The notes: generated by a model not told the origin, from the sequence alone. A stretch of 64,000 nt of DNA from CAYUNW01 sp964446235 (GCA_964446235.1 CAYUNW010000005.1:1-64000); one strand, 5' to 3'. Numbered from the stretch's first letter, positions 42,762-52,519 are shown. Numbers and translations: made by a program.

Positions 42762-43193
42762 ATGTTTCATTTTCTTTTGGCTATTTTCATTTCGCTTACC
42801 GTATTTTTATCATTCTCAAAAGATGTATATGCGTTGAAAAAATTTGTACCAAAATCAACCGGTACCAAAACAGTCACCAGAGGAAGTATTGCCGCCAAAG
42901 TGGCATACAGACCTGATAAAAGAGGGGTTTTATTGACTTTATCCAATTTCGCCAATCTGAATAGCGTTGACTATATATTATCGTATGATTCTGCAGGTCT
43001 TCAGCAGGGTGTAGGTGGCAAAATCACCAGTGACAACAATCCTTTACAGACAAGAGAGTTGCTTTTCGGAACCTGTTCAGGCGGAGTCTGCAAATACCAT
43101 CAAAACATGCAAAATGCCCGTCTCAACTTAACGGCTTCACTTAAAAACGGCACGCTTGTAAGAAAATCATACCGGATTAAAACCTACTTTTGA
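42762..43193 (+). CDS. secreted small protein, unknown
   Basis: 143 residues with a signal peptide (about 1-25, ending DVYALKKF). The mature part is beta-rich: KVAYRPDKRGVLLTLSNFANLNSVDYILSY, and RELLFGTCSGGVCKYH holds a C-x5-C pair that could form a disulfide. I have the impression of a conserved secreted type in CPR genomes. It is just upstream of the pilus operon but separated by a 129-bp gap. Confidence 0.65.
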   Translation: MFHFLLAIFISLTVFLSFSKDVYALKKFVPKSTGTKTVTRGSIAAKVAYRPDKRGVLLTLSNFANLNSVDYILSYDSAGLQQGVGGKITSDNNPLQTRELLFGTCSGGVCKYHQNMQNARLNLTASLKNGTLVRKSYRIKTYF

Positions 43194-43322
43194 TATTATT
43201 TAGCTTTTTTGAGTATTCATATCATACAAATTTCCGATAATGACAGATGAAACAAATCGTTTTATACTGAAATTAGGCTCTTCAAGATAAAAGAGTGTTT
43301 TTTCTTGTGAGCTATTCTGCCC

Positions 43323-45008
43323 ATGATAATAAGCAATGAACAGCTATCAGAAATACTCATAAGTTCTGGGATAATAAACAGCAAAGGTATTCAAGAAATC
43401 CAAAATTTTGCCAAAGAAACCGGCGTTTCTTTAACTGAAGGGCTAATTGAAAAAAGCATTATTACCGATGAAAATTTGGGGCTTCTTATAGCAAACCATC
43501 TGAAAATCCCCTATATCAACCTAACTAGAATTTCTATTCCTGATGATGTCTTAAGAATCATTCCCGAAAAATTAGCCAAAAAGAAAAAGACTGTAGCATT
43601 TGCCAGAAATGAAAAAGAGGTAAAAGTCGCTATGGTAAATCCCCTTGACGCCGAATTCATTTCTTATCTGAAGAAAAAAACAAATGCTGAAATTATCTGC
43701 CATCTGGCTACAGAAATAGACATAAAAAATGCACTTTATCTGTATAAGAAAGACCTGCAAACCGTCATTGACAATTTACTAAAAGAAAACGGCCTTGAAG
43801 GATCAATGCTTTTTACGTCAGACGCACCAATTGGAAAAATACTTGATCTACTTATAGAAGATGCCTATCAAAACAAAGCTTCTGATATCCATATAGAACC
43901 TCAGGAACTTGTTTCATTGATACGATTTAGAATTGACGGTATATTACATGATGAGTTGAGCTTGCCAAAAGTATTGCATGATAGGGTGGTCACTAGAATA
44001 AAAATTCTGGCTAAATTACGAACCGATGAGCACCTATCTCCCCAGGACGGAAAAATTAGAATGAGATTGGAAGATGACAATCTGGATATCAGAGTATCCA
44101 TTGTACCGATAGTAGACGGAGAAAAAGTAGTCATGCGTCTTTTAACGTCACATTTCAGACAATTGTCATTGGCTGAAATTGGTTTAAGCGGTAGAGATTT
44201 GCGGACTATGACCAATGCTATTCAAAAACCCTACGGTATGATACTGTCAACTGGACCGACAGGATCGGGAAAAACAACAGCTATTTATACTATCCTGAAA
44301 ATTTTAAACCAAAAGGAAAAAAATATTACCACTATTGAAGATCCTGTGGAATACAGAATTAAAGGTGTTAATCAAATACAAGTAAACCCAAAAGCAAACT
44401 TAACTTTTGCATCAGGATTACGCTCTATTTTGCGTCAGGATCCCAACGTGGTTTTCGTAGGTGAAATCAGAGATAAAGAAACAGCAGGAATTGCCGTCAA
44501 TGCAGCGCTTACCGGTCATTTGGTTTTATCTACTTTGCATACAAATGATGCTGCCACCGCACTCCCAAGATTAATGGATATGGATGTTGAGCCTTATATA
44601 GTTGCGTCTACCGTCAATGTAATAGTTGCCCTGAGATTGGTTAGAAAAATATGTGATATGTGTAAATCGTCTTATAGTTTATCGCTTTCTTCCTTAATAG
44701 GACATATACCCCAAGACACGATCGTCAAAAACTTTGGTCAAGCACAAAATATTACGGTTTTTAAGGGCATCGGTTGTAAACTGTGCCATTTTACCGGATA
44801 TTCTAGCCGGATAGGAATTTTTGAAGTGTTGGAAGTAACGAAAAATTTAAAAAGACAGATTTCCGAAGCTAAAGACTCTGAAATCTTAAAAACCGAAGCG
44901 ATTAAAGAAGGGATGACTACGATGCTTGATGATGGACTTCAAAAGGCCAAACAAGGTCTGACAACAGTTGAAGAGGTATTAAGGGTTACAAAAGTGGAAA
45001 GCGTATGA
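43323..45008 (+). CDS. pilB: type IV pilus assembly ATPase PilB/GspE
   Basis: 561 residues. The N-terminal MshE-like domain is followed by the ATPase core with GPTGSGKTT (Walker A, residues 311-319), NPKANLTFASGLRSILRQDPNVVFVGEIRDKETA (Asp and Walker B boxes) and LVLSTLHTNDAATALPRL (His box). The C-terminal C-x2-C (CDMCKS) and C-x2-C (CKLCHF) form the zinc site of PilB-type ATPases. It powers pilin assembly at the cytoplasmic face. First gene of the operon; pilC follows with a 4-nt overlap. Confidence 0.95.
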   Translation: MIISNEQLSEILISSGIINSKGIQEIQNFAKETGVSLTEGLIEKSIITDENLGLLIANHLKIPYINLTRISIPDDVLRIIPEKLAKKKKTVAFARNEKEVKVAMVNPLDAEFISYLKKKTNAEIICHLATEIDIKNALYLYKKDLQTVIDNLLKENGLEGSMLFTSDAPIGKILDLLIEDAYQNKASDIHIEPQELVSLIRFRIDGILHDELSLPKVLHDRVVTRIKILAKLRTDEHLSPQDGKIRMRLEDDNLDIRVSIVPIVDGEKVVMRLLTSHFRQLSLAEIGLSGRDLRTMTNAIQKPYGMILSTGPTGSGKTTAIYTILKILNQKEKNITTIEDPVEYRIKGVNQIQVNPKANLTFASGLRSILRQDPNVVFVGEIRDKETAGIAVNAALTGHLVLSTLHTNDAATALPRLMDMDVEPYIVASTVNVIVALRLVRKICDMCKSSYSLSLSSLIGHIPQDTIVKNFGQAQNITVFKGIGCKLCHFTGYSSRIGIFEVLEVTKNLKRQISEAKDSEILKTEAIKEGMTTMLDDGLQKAKQGLTTVEEVLRVTKVESV

Positions 45009-46057
45009 AAAATAATTCAATAAGCATCTCAAGTAACGATAAATATTCCTTATATTCAAATTTGAACACAATGCTGGCTGCCGGCATTTCCATCATAGAT
45101 ACAGTTGATTCGCTGCTGGAAGATTCAAAGGGTAACCAGAAAAAAATACTGGAGGTTATTAAAGAAGATTTGACCCAAGGCAAAAGATTGTACACTGCTC
45201 TTGATAAATTCCCTTTGATTTTTGATAAAGCTACAATCAATATCATCAAAGCAGCAGAAGAAGCCGGCACGTTGGATGTTGCCTTAAAAGATATCAAAGA
45301 AACATTAAGAAAGGAAATGGAATTTTCGGATAAAATCAAATCGGCTCTGATGTATCCGATGATAATTTTTGTGGTATTTATCGGTGTACTTCTAATTATC
45401 CTGACATTCGTCATTCCTAAAATTTCTGAAGTATTTCTCCGCCTGAACGCAAAACTGCCTTTAACAACCAGATTAATGATTGCCGTTTCAAAATTTCTGA
45501 TTAAATACCCTTTTCAGATTGCTTTAACACTTGTAATTTCTATTATCGTTTTTGCTTATTTTTATAAAAAAAATAAAAAATATTTTTTTGCATTCATATC
45601 ATCTCTGCCTCTGATATCAGGGCTGGTAAAAAACATTGATTTGGTCAGGTTTTCGCGTAATTTTTCGCTGCTTTTAAATTCGGGTTTACCGATAATCTCC
45701 GCATTGGAATTGTCAGAAGATGTAGTCTTAAAACCGCAAATAGCCCAGGTGATAAACCATGCTAAAAACATGATACTTTCCGGCAGGAGATTGTCTGACG
45801 GTTTCAGGGAGGGCAGCAAAGCAATTCCCATGATAATGATAAAAATTATCGAAGCCGGTGAAAAAAGCGGTACGCTTGAAAAATCGATGCAGGATATATC
45901 CGAATATCTGGATTATCAGGTTTCCAAAAATCTGAAAACCATCACCACCCTGATTGAGCCGATTATATTGGTCGTCGTAGGTGTTTTTGTCGGTGGGATG
46001 ATGCTTTCAATATTGGCGCCGATATACGGTCTTATCAGTCAAGTCTCAGGCAGATAA
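45005..46057 (+). CDS. pilC: type IV pilus inner-membrane protein PilC/GspF
   Basis: 350 residues. Two F domains with ISIIDTVDSLLEDSKGNQKKILEVIKEDLTQGKRLYTALDKFP and its repeat in the second half (LPIISALELSEDV ... RRLSDGFREGSKAIPMIMIKIIEAGEKSGTL), plus three membrane helices. It is shorter than the usual 400 residues because the N-terminal extension is missing. PilC connects the ATPase to pilin insertion. It overlaps pilB by 4 nt. Confidence 0.92.
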   Translation: MKNNSISISSNDKYSLYSNLNTMLAAGISIIDTVDSLLEDSKGNQKKILEVIKEDLTQGKRLYTALDKFPLIFDKATINIIKAAEEAGTLDVALKDIKETLRKEMEFSDKIKSALMYPMIIFVVFIGVLLIILTFVIPKISEVFLRLNAKLPLTTRLMIAVSKFLIKYPFQIALTLVISIIVFAYFYKKNKKYFFAFISSLPLISGLVKNIDLVRFSRNFSLLLNSGLPIISALELSEDVVLKPQIAQVINHAKNMILSGRRLSDGFREGSKAIPMIMIKIIEAGEKSGTLEKSMQDISEYLDYQVSKNLKTITTLIEPIILVVVGVFVGGMMLSILAPIYGLISQVSGR

Positions 46058-46059
46058 AT

Positions 46060-46551
46060 ATGTTTAATAATAAATACAGTTACGGATTTTCGATTCTCGA
46101 AACGATAGTTGTCAGTTTGATATTTACCACAATTTTCGGGCTTGTTGGTATTAATCTCTTATCCAGTAAAGAAAGAATTGATATCCAAGCTGTTACTTCC
46201 CAACTCTATTCGGATATTAAAAATCAGCAAATTAAAGCGATGACCGGTGAATCAGATGACAGTTTAAACCCTACAGATCAAGGAATATATATTGATAAAA
46301 ACAGTTATATTCTTTTTAAATCAAATATTTTCGACCCCAACAGTCCTGACAACATCAAAATTTCCCTTGAAGATAATTTGGAATTTGATAATGTACTGTT
46401 TGACCAATCAATGATTATTTTTGAAAAAGGATCAGGCGAAATTTCAAACTTTACTGACGGTCAAAACTCCCTGAAAATAATCAATTCAAATACAAACCAG
46501 GGTAAACGGTTGATTTTCAACCGTTTTGGGACCGTTACAAATATTGATTAA
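46060..46551 (+). CDS. type IV pilin-like protein (minor pilin)
   Basis: 163 residues. The prepilin leader reads YSYGFSILETIVVSLIFTTIFGL, with cleavage after the Gly and Glu5 in the mature chain, and is followed by an extracellular domain. GspH/FimT-like. Assembly through PilB/PilC is expected after cleavage by a prepilin peptidase that is not in this window. It starts 3 nt after pilC. Confidence 0.85.
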   Translation: MFNNKYSYGFSILETIVVSLIFTTIFGLVGINLLSSKERIDIQAVTSQLYSDIKNQQIKAMTGESDDSLNPTDQGIYIDKNSYILFKSNIFDPNSPDNIKISLEDNLEFDNVLFDQSMIIFEKGSGEISNFTDGQNSLKIINSNTNQGKRLIFNRFGTVTNID

Positions 46552-46555
46552 AAAT

Positions 46556-48466
46556 ATGAAAAATAATAGAGGCATGTCGATTATCGAAATTCTTGTTGCG
46601 ATTGCCATAAGCTCTTTAATGCTTCCTGCTTTAATTTTTTCTTTTATTTCATCAAGGCAGGGAAAAATTCAGCAGGGTCAAAGAGTAGACGGAGCTTTTC
46701 TAGCCAAAGAAGCTTATGAAGCAGTAAGAATAGTTAAACAAAGAGATTGGAATGAATTTGCCGTTAATGGTATCTATCATCCTGAAATATCAAACAATAC
46801 CTGGTCTTTGACAGAAAATCCCGAAACTACTGACAATAGTTTTTTGAGAGCAATCGAAATAAGCGATGCTTATAGGGATGAAAACGGGAATATTACTCAA
46901 AGCGGTGGAAATCCGGATCCTTCAACTAAAAAAGTGGAAATTACGGTATCCTGGACCAATCCTTATCCAGGCGCAATCACCGACACCAGCTATTTTTCCA
47001 GGTATATAAACAATAGTTATTTCACACATACAACCCAAGAGGATTTCATTGAGGGTACCCAAAATAGCGTCATTGTAGCGAATTATGACGGAGGAGAAGT
47101 CATGCTAGGTAGCGGTGGAAGCGGTAGCTGGTGTGATCCACTATTGACTGTCTCTACTTTCGACTTGCCGAAAAACGGTGTTGCCAACGACATCACGGCA
47201 ATTGAAGGTTTGATTTTTGCAGGAACCGGAGATAATGCCTCTGGCGAATCATATGCCAAAATAAATATATCAAACGCCAGTCCGCCGGTAGCCAGCTTGA
47301 TTGGTACCTTCTCAAATTACAAAACAAATGCTGTATTTGGCGAGGAAAATTACGGTTATATTGCCACTGATACAAACTCAAAGGAAATTGTTATCTTAAA
47401 TATTGCTTCTGTACCTTATACGGAAATAGGATATTTTAACTCTCCTGGAAATACCGATGCTAATAGTATCTACGTATCAGGAAATACCGGTTATATGACA
47501 GCCGGAAACAAATTCTATAATTTTGACCTTTCGTCAAAAAGCGGTGAAAGACAATTAATTGATCCTGACGGTATTACATTGGCTGGAACAGGTATGAGAA
47601 TTAAAGTGGTCGATAATTATGCTTATGTTGCGGTAGCCGGAAGTACAGTTGAACTCCAAATTATCAGTTTATCCAATCCGACCAGCTTAAGCATTATCGG
47701 TCAAGCTGATGTGAATTCCCATGCAGCAAAATCCTTATATATAAACAATTCCGCCACCAGAGCATATATCGTCACTGATCAATCTGCCGATCAGCGGGAA
47801 TTTTATGTTGTGGATATAAATACCAAAACCGGTGACAGACCGACTCTGGGCTCATATGATACAAACGGCATGACCCCAAAGGGAGTCAGAGTAGTTCCTG
47901 GTAATATCGCTATTATCGTCGGAAACTCTGCGGAAGAATACCAGGTTGTAAATATCACCAATGAAACAAATCCCCGCCGTTGCGGAAGCATCAATGTAGA
48001 TACCGGAGTAAATGGTTTGGACTCCGTACTTGAGTCTGATGGTAATGCATTTTCTTATATCATCACCGGAGACAGCACTAGTGAGTTGAAAATAATTGAA
48101 GGTGGTCCCGGAGGGGTCTTTGCATATGAAGGCATTTACGAATCTGCGTCATTTGATGCAGGAACAAACGTTGCTTTCAACCGCTTTATTGCCTCATTTG
48201 ATGAACCGAATATGACCGATATCAAATTCCAATTTGCCATTTCCGATGCCGTGAATGATAGTTGTGTTAATGCAAGTTTTAATTTTGTTGGACCAGACGG
48301 TACACAAAGTACTTATTACGAAGCGGATTCATCAATATATTTGAATGATGATGATTCTGCATACGAAAATCCTGGCAGATGTCTCAAATACCGGGCGTAT
48401 TTTTCTACTCAAGAAATTACCTATACACCGATACTTTATGATTTAAGTGTAAATTATTCACCATAA
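46556..48466 (+). CDS. pilin-like protein fused to a beta-propeller with LVIVD-type repeats
   Basis: 636 residues from ATG 46556; a longer frame to 46526 overlaps the previous gene. The leader NNRGMSIIEILVAIAISSLM (Glu5 in the mature chain) is a class III-like prepilin sequence. From about residue 185 there are about seven repeats of the LVIVD kind, for example NYGYIATDTNSKEIVILNI, NTGYMTAGNKFYNFDLSS, NYAYVAVAGSTVELQIISL. They fit a seven-bladed beta-propeller. The C-terminal 100 residues form another beta-rich domain with two Cys. It is probably a tip-located adhesin or sensor of the pilus. Confidence 0.8.
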   Translation: MKNNRGMSIIEILVAIAISSLMLPALIFSFISSRQGKIQQGQRVDGAFLAKEAYEAVRIVKQRDWNEFAVNGIYHPEISNNTWSLTENPETTDNSFLRAIEISDAYRDENGNITQSGGNPDPSTKKVEITVSWTNPYPGAITDTSYFSRYINNSYFTHTTQEDFIEGTQNSVIVANYDGGEVMLGSGGSGSWCDPLLTVSTFDLPKNGVANDITAIEGLIFAGTGDNASGESYAKINISNASPPVASLIGTFSNYKTNAVFGEENYGYIATDTNSKEIVILNIASVPYTEIGYFNSPGNTDANSIYVSGNTGYMTAGNKFYNFDLSSKSGERQLIDPDGITLAGTGMRIKVVDNYAYVAVAGSTVELQIISLSNPTSLSIIGQADVNSHAAKSLYINNSATRAYIVTDQSADQREFYVVDINTKTGDRPTLGSYDTNGMTPKGVRVVPGNIAIIVGNSAEEYQVVNITNETNPRRCGSINVDTGVNGLDSVLESDGNAFSYIITGDSTSELKIIEGGPGGVFAYEGIYESASFDAGTNVAFNRFIASFDEPNMTDIKFQFAISDAVNDSCVNASFNFVGPDGTQSTYYEADSSIYLNDDDSAYENPGRCLKYRAYFSTQEITYTPILYDLSVNYSP

Positions 48467-48471
48467 AAATA

Positions 48472-48945
48472 ATGAAAAGGAAAAAAGGATTCAGTTTAAT
48501 CGAAACATTAATCTATCTGGGGATTTTCAGTGTATTTTTGGTTATCAGTGCAAATTTGTTTTTTACTTCCTTAACAACGCAACAGGAATCAAGCGCTATC
48601 TCATCAGTCAACCAGGATGGACGTTTCATCCTGCTCAAAATAATGTACGACATCAATAGAAGCACGTTGATAAGCATCCCACAAAATCCCGGGGACGCAA
48701 CAAGTATTTTGCAACTTACGGTCGATGATCAGGAAAAAACATATTATCTTGAAAATTCGTATATTTATCTAAATGATCAAAACGGTATCCACCAATTGAA
48801 TAGCACAAATACTCTTGCTGATAATTTAAATTTTACCAAAATCGGAGGTTTAAGCGGTTCTCAAACAATCCAAGTCAGTTACAAATTGGTTGATATCTAC
48901 AATAAGGAAAACAGGAATTTTACATCGACTTTTGGTCAAAGGTAA
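48472..48945 (+). CDS. type IV pilin-like protein (PilW-like)
   Basis: 157 residues. MKRKKGFSLIETLIYLGIFSVFLVISANLFF has the prepilin cleavage site (G|F) and Glu5. The remainder resembles PilW/GspJ minor pilins. It lies 6 nt after the propeller fusion and is coordinated with the PilX-like gene downstream. Confidence 0.85.
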   Translation: MKRKKGFSLIETLIYLGIFSVFLVISANLFFTSLTTQQESSAISSVNQDGRFILLKIMYDINRSTLISIPQNPGDATSILQLTVDDQEKTYYLENSYIYLNDQNGIHQLNSTNTLADNLNFTKIGGLSGSQTIQVSYKLVDIYNKENRNFTSTFGQR

Positions 48946-48952
48946 AAAATTT

Positions 48953-49333
48953 ATGAAAATCTATAAAAACAACGGTACAGCTTTGGTTACATTTTTGATT
49001 TTTTCGTTAATAGCTCTTGGGGTGGCTACATCACTTGTAGCTACTATCGTTTCTTCATCATATGGCGCAAACCGCATACAACAATCAGGAAATATTTTAA
49101 AAGCAGCCGAAAGCGGCGTAGAAAATGCAATTATCAGAATTCTCAGAGATCCTGATTATACCGGCGAAACAATGCAAATAAATGAAGTAACTGTTCAAAT
49201 CCAAATTTCGGGTACGAATCCGATAGATATATATAGTACAGCTGTCTTGGGATCGATTTCCCGAAAAATACATGCTAGCATAAGTATAAACGATCTGGAA
49301 TATCAAGTTATTTCATACCAGGAGGAATTCTAG
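48953..49333 (+). CDS. PilX-like minor pilin
   Basis: 126 residues from ATG 48953 (MKIYKNNGTALVTFLIFSLIALG); an earlier ATG at 48890 would overlap the previous gene. The first helix lacks a Glu5 (TALVTFLIF), as in PilX/GspK-type proteins. The extracellular tail is short. Its stop codon (TAG) shares its last base with the next gene's GTG start. Confidence 0.75.
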   Translation: MKIYKNNGTALVTFLIFSLIALGVATSLVATIVSSSYGANRIQQSGNILKAAESGVENAIIRILRDPDYTGETMQINEVTVQIQISGTNPIDIYSTAVLGSISRKIHASISINDLEYQVISYQEEF

Positions 49334-50103
49334 TGTTTACAAAAGAAAAAAACATACCGGGAGTCATCTTACTGAAAAGAGACCAACTGACAATATTTCT
49401 TAAAGACGTAAACCAGACTAGTGTTGATTTAGCGCTTACCAATGACATTGTATCGGATTTGGAAATTAAAGACAGGAAAAAACTAGCAGAAGCAATTAGA
49501 TTATTTATAGAAAAAAACAAAATCAAACCGGCTAATTTTATTCTAATCCTTTCAAGCGACACCTATTTCCAAAAAGATTTATCAGTCAGTCAATCCAATG
49601 TTGAATTTCCCACTTTGCTTCAGCAATTTGTCGAGTTGATACCATTTGAAAAAGTTTATTCAAAAGCATACCAAGTAAATAAAGGCACAAGGATTATCAC
49701 TGTAAACGAACAATTCTACCAGGAGATATTACATATTCTTACCGATTTGGATTTTGAAATAGACTTAATACTGCCGGAAATAAATATTTTAGAAAATCTA
49801 AATTTCAAACAACTGGATGGTACAGTAATACCAAAACTGTTTGATAATAAAGATTCACTAAAACAATACAGTTTTCCTGTAACCATAGAAAAAAAGCCGG
49901 TTAAAATCCAAAAAATCGCAAGCTCCAAACAGGATGATAACCGCAGGGTGATAATTTTATTATCAATATTTTTATCTCTTCTGATTATACTGGCAATTGT
50001 TTTATATAATTATTTTAAAACGTCCTACCCTACTAAAAATCCCAAAAAAAGCAGTATATCTATTGAATTTTTTCAAAACGACAAGATACACAAATATTTT
50101 TGA
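49333..50103 (+). CDS. PilM/PilN-like pilus assembly protein
   Basis: 256 residues from GTG 49333, chosen because CAGGAGGAATTC sits 5-6 nt upstream. The cytoplasmic part (about 1-205) contains an actin-like-subdomain pattern (LALTNDIVSD ... FILILSSDTYFQKDL) similar to PilM fragments, followed by a membrane helix (about 218-238) and a short extracytoplasmic tail as in PilN. It may combine the cytoplasmic ring protein and the membrane linker in one chain. PilO was not found. It is the last gene of the operon. Confidence 0.55.
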   Translation: MFTKEKNIPGVILLKRDQLTIFLKDVNQTSVDLALTNDIVSDLEIKDRKKLAEAIRLFIEKNKIKPANFILILSSDTYFQKDLSVSQSNVEFPTLLQQFVELIPFEKVYSKAYQVNKGTRIITVNEQFYQEILHILTDLDFEIDLILPEINILENLNFKQLDGTVIPKLFDNKDSLKQYSFPVTIEKKPVKIQKIASSKQDDNRRVIILLSIFLSLLIILAIVLYNYFKTSYPTKNPKKSSISIEFFQNDKIHKYF

Positions 50104-50150
50104 TCTATCTATTGAAAAAGTAGTATTCGTATTTTGAACCGTTTAATAAA

Positions 50151-50184
50151 ATATCTGCCCCGAAGGGCAGATATTTGATTTTTA
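50151..50184 (+). terminator. bidirectional intrinsic terminator
   Basis: ATATCTGCCC-CGAA-GGGCAGATAT is a perfect 10-bp stem with T-rich flanks on both strands, separating the pilus operon from the convergent major-pilin gene. Confidence 0.9.
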
Positions 50185-50201
50185 ATTTCTTTTTACAATT
50201 A

Positions 50202-50660
50202 TTATCTAGTAACTTCGATTGTTTCGTTTAATTCGGCTCCCGGAGCACGAACGGTTACCCTATTGTCAGTACCACTTCTGACTACCGTGTAACCGGTATC
50301 ATAGGCTACTGAACAATCGATATTAGCACCGCCATTGCTTTGCGGATCCTGAGGTAATGCCGCCAAATATGTCGTCACTAAATCCGCACATATATCAGCT
50401 TCCGTGCTAGCAATATTCTGCTCGGTCGTGCTTATATATGTAGGTAAAACGCCTTTATTATCAGCTCCATACTGATGAATGGCGTTTAATATTGCCAAAG
50501 CATCACTCCTTCTTTTGGTGTTATTGCTTTGGGCAAATTGCCTCGCCGGATTGATTGCGACCAGGGCAATCGTTAAAAGCACTGCTAAAATACCAATGAC
50601 TACGAGTATTTCAATCAGTGTAAAACCTTTATATGGTTGGGAAAAATTGTGCTTGTTCAT
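50202..50660 (-). CDS. type IV pilin, major-type
   Basis: 152 residues from ATG 50660 (MNKHNFSQPYKGFTLIEIL). The prepilin motif KGFTLIEILVVIGILAVLL is followed by the CPR-type sequence INPARQFAQSNNTKRRSDALAILNAIHQYGADNKG. Two Cys (ICADL, NIDCSVAY) near the C-terminus could form a disulfide. It is probably the main pilus subunit used by the adjacent PilB/PilC machinery, though transcribed in the opposite direction with its own terminator. Confidence 0.92.
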   Translation of the reverse strand: MNKHNFSQPYKGFTLIEILVVIGILAVLLTIALVAINPARQFAQSNNTKRRSDALAILNAIHQYGADNKGVLPTYISTTEQNIASTEADICADLVTTYLAALPQDPQSNGGANIDCSVAYDTGYTVVRSGTDNRVTVRAPGAELNETIEVTR

Positions 50661-50749
50661 ATAAATCCAGTACAACACAACTATAATTTCTTGTCAAGTG
50701 TAATTAAATTTAGGCTCTTTTCAATAATAATTATCCCAATCAAAGCAAA

Positions 50750-51685
50750 TTACAAAAAGCTTTCCAGAATAATAAATACGACATAAATTGAAAGTAAAAA
50801 GATACCCTCCATTCTGGAGATATCATTTTTGCTTCTGGAAAAAAAATAAAACATCCCAAATCCCAAAATAGTAAAAATGAGAATCACAATAAAATGATTA
50901 GCTACAATAATATCCGACCTGTTTACTAATACCAGACTACCAAAAATCACGGTATTTGCAGCTGCTGAACCGATATAATCACCCAAAGCTACTTCTTTTT
51001 TCCCCAATATCGTTGATTTTACAGCCAATGACAATTCAGGCAGGTTTGTTCCAACGGAAAGAAACAATAAACTTATCAAAAATGGGCTGATATGAAATAC
51101 TTTGGAATAATAAATCGTCATATCTACAATAAAACGGGAGGCAATAAAAATCAGCACCGAAGAAAATATTATTTTTATGATATCGGAAGCAAAATGTGTT
51201 TTTTTTACAAATAATTTATCTTTTATCACTTCTAAAAGCCCTTTTTTCTTTTGAATAAAATAAAAAAGGACCAGATAAAACATTATCAAAAGTAATCCTT
51301 CGTAAAAATTTACATTACCGTCAACTATCAAAAACACCGGAGACGCAGTAACTACCAATGACAACAGTAGGGTGTTCTTTCCCAATTGATGGGTTAATTT
51401 AATACCGTTTCCTAATATCGCCAAAATAGGGATCACTAATAAAAACATTACCAACGAAGCTCCAATCAAATTACCGATAAAAATTTCCGGATCATTTTCA
51501 ATAATTGAATTAACGCCCACCGAAATTTCCGGTAAAGATGTCAACAATCCCAAGATAAAAAATGAAGATGCAAATGAAGAAATATTCAGTTTATGCGACA
51601 ATTTTTCCACTGAATTTAAAATCAGACCTGCTCCCCACCAAATAATAAAGAAAGAAAACAAATAAAACAGAAATCCGGTTAACAT
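50750..51685 (-). CDS. sodium/calcium exchanger-family membrane protein
   Basis: 311 residues, about ten helices with two alpha-repeats: FFILGLLTSLPEISVGVNSIIEND in the first and LFLSVGTNLPELSLAVKSTILGK in the second. The paired glutamates of TSLPE and TNLPE bind the ions. It probably exports Ca2+ or other cations against Na+ or H+. Stand-alone gene, divergent from uppP. Confidence 0.9.
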   Translation of the reverse strand: MLTGFLFYLFSFFIIWWGAGLILNSVEKLSHKLNISSFASSFFILGLLTSLPEISVGVNSIIENDPEIFIGNLIGASLVMFLLVIPILAILGNGIKLTHQLGKNTLLLSLVVTASPVFLIVDGNVNFYEGLLLIMFYLVLFYFIQKKKGLLEVIKDKLFVKKTHFASDIIKIIFSSVLIFIASRFIVDMTIYYSKVFHISPFLISLLFLSVGTNLPELSLAVKSTILGKKEVALGDYIGSAAANTVIFGSLVLVNRSDIIVANHFIVILIFTILGFGMFYFFSRSKNDISRMEGIFLLSIYVVFIILESFL

Positions 51686-51744
51686 AAAAATCCATCCATC
51701 TTTTCATATTACCATAATAAAAAACTTCTGCTATACTCCCCATT

Positions 51745-52518
51745 ATGGACTTATGGCAAACATTAATATTATCTGTCGTTGAAGGCACTACGGAGTTTCT
51801 GCCAATTTCTTCAACCGGCCATTTAATCCTTACTTTCAAAGCTTTAAATATCCCCCAAACCGAATTTACCAAAACTTTTGAAATATTCATCCAGCTTGGA
51901 GCGATATTTGCCATTATATTGATGTATTTTCAGCAAATTTTAAAGAATAAAAAACTTGTTTATATAGTTCTATCATCTTTTTTCCCAACAGCAATAATAG
52001 GCTTTTTATCTTATAAATTTGTTAAGGTTTATTTTTTATCAAACCCGTATATTACACTAATTAGCTTATTCATAGGCGGGATATTTATGATAATTTTTGA
52101 AATTAAAAATAAACAACGGAAATCACTCGCCGACTCAATTGATAAGATTACTTATCATCAGGCAATTGTCATCGGATTGATTCAAAGCGTTTCGATAATT
52201 CCGGGTGTATCAAGAGCCGCAGCTACCATAATCGGTGGACAATTATTGGGTCTGAACAGAAAAACCAGCGTAGAGTATTCCTTTTTACTGGCAATTCCGA
52301 CAATCATTGCTGCAGCTTTTTATGATTTATTTAAATCAGCTGGTAGTTTTTCTTCAAGTGAAATAAATACGCTTATCATTGGTTCTTTCGGAGCAATAAT
52401 CAGTGCATATATAAGTGTTAAGACTTTTTTAATTTATCTGAAAAAACATGATCTGAAAATTTTTGGGGTATACAGAATTATCCTGGCTGTTGTATTTTAT
52501 CTGATTTTTCTTAAATAA
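51745..52518 (+). CDS. uppP: undecaprenyl-diphosphatase UppP/BacA
   Basis: 257 residues, about eight helices. SVVEGTTEFLPISSTGHLIL carries the conserved Glu residues and PGVSRAAATIIGGQLLGLNRKTSVEYSFLLAIP the PGxSR motif with the catalytic Arg/Ser. The enzyme dephosphorylates undecaprenyl-PP to recycle the lipid carrier for envelope synthesis. It ends 1 bp from the convergent nucleotidyltransferase gene, tying lipid-carrier recycling to the mevalonate/UppS operon by location. Confidence 0.97.
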   Translation: MDLWQTLILSVVEGTTEFLPISSTGHLILTFKALNIPQTEFTKTFEIFIQLGAIFAIILMYFQQILKNKKLVYIVLSSFFPTAIIGFLSYKFVKVYFLSNPYITLISLFIGGIFMIIFEIKNKQRKSLADSIDKITYHQAIVIGLIQSVSIIPGVSRAAATIIGGQLLGLNRKTSVEYSFLLAIPTIIAAAFYDLFKSAGSFSSSEINTLIIGSFGAIISAYISVKTFLIYLKKHDLKIFGVYRIILAVVFYLIFLK

Positions 52519-52519
52519 T

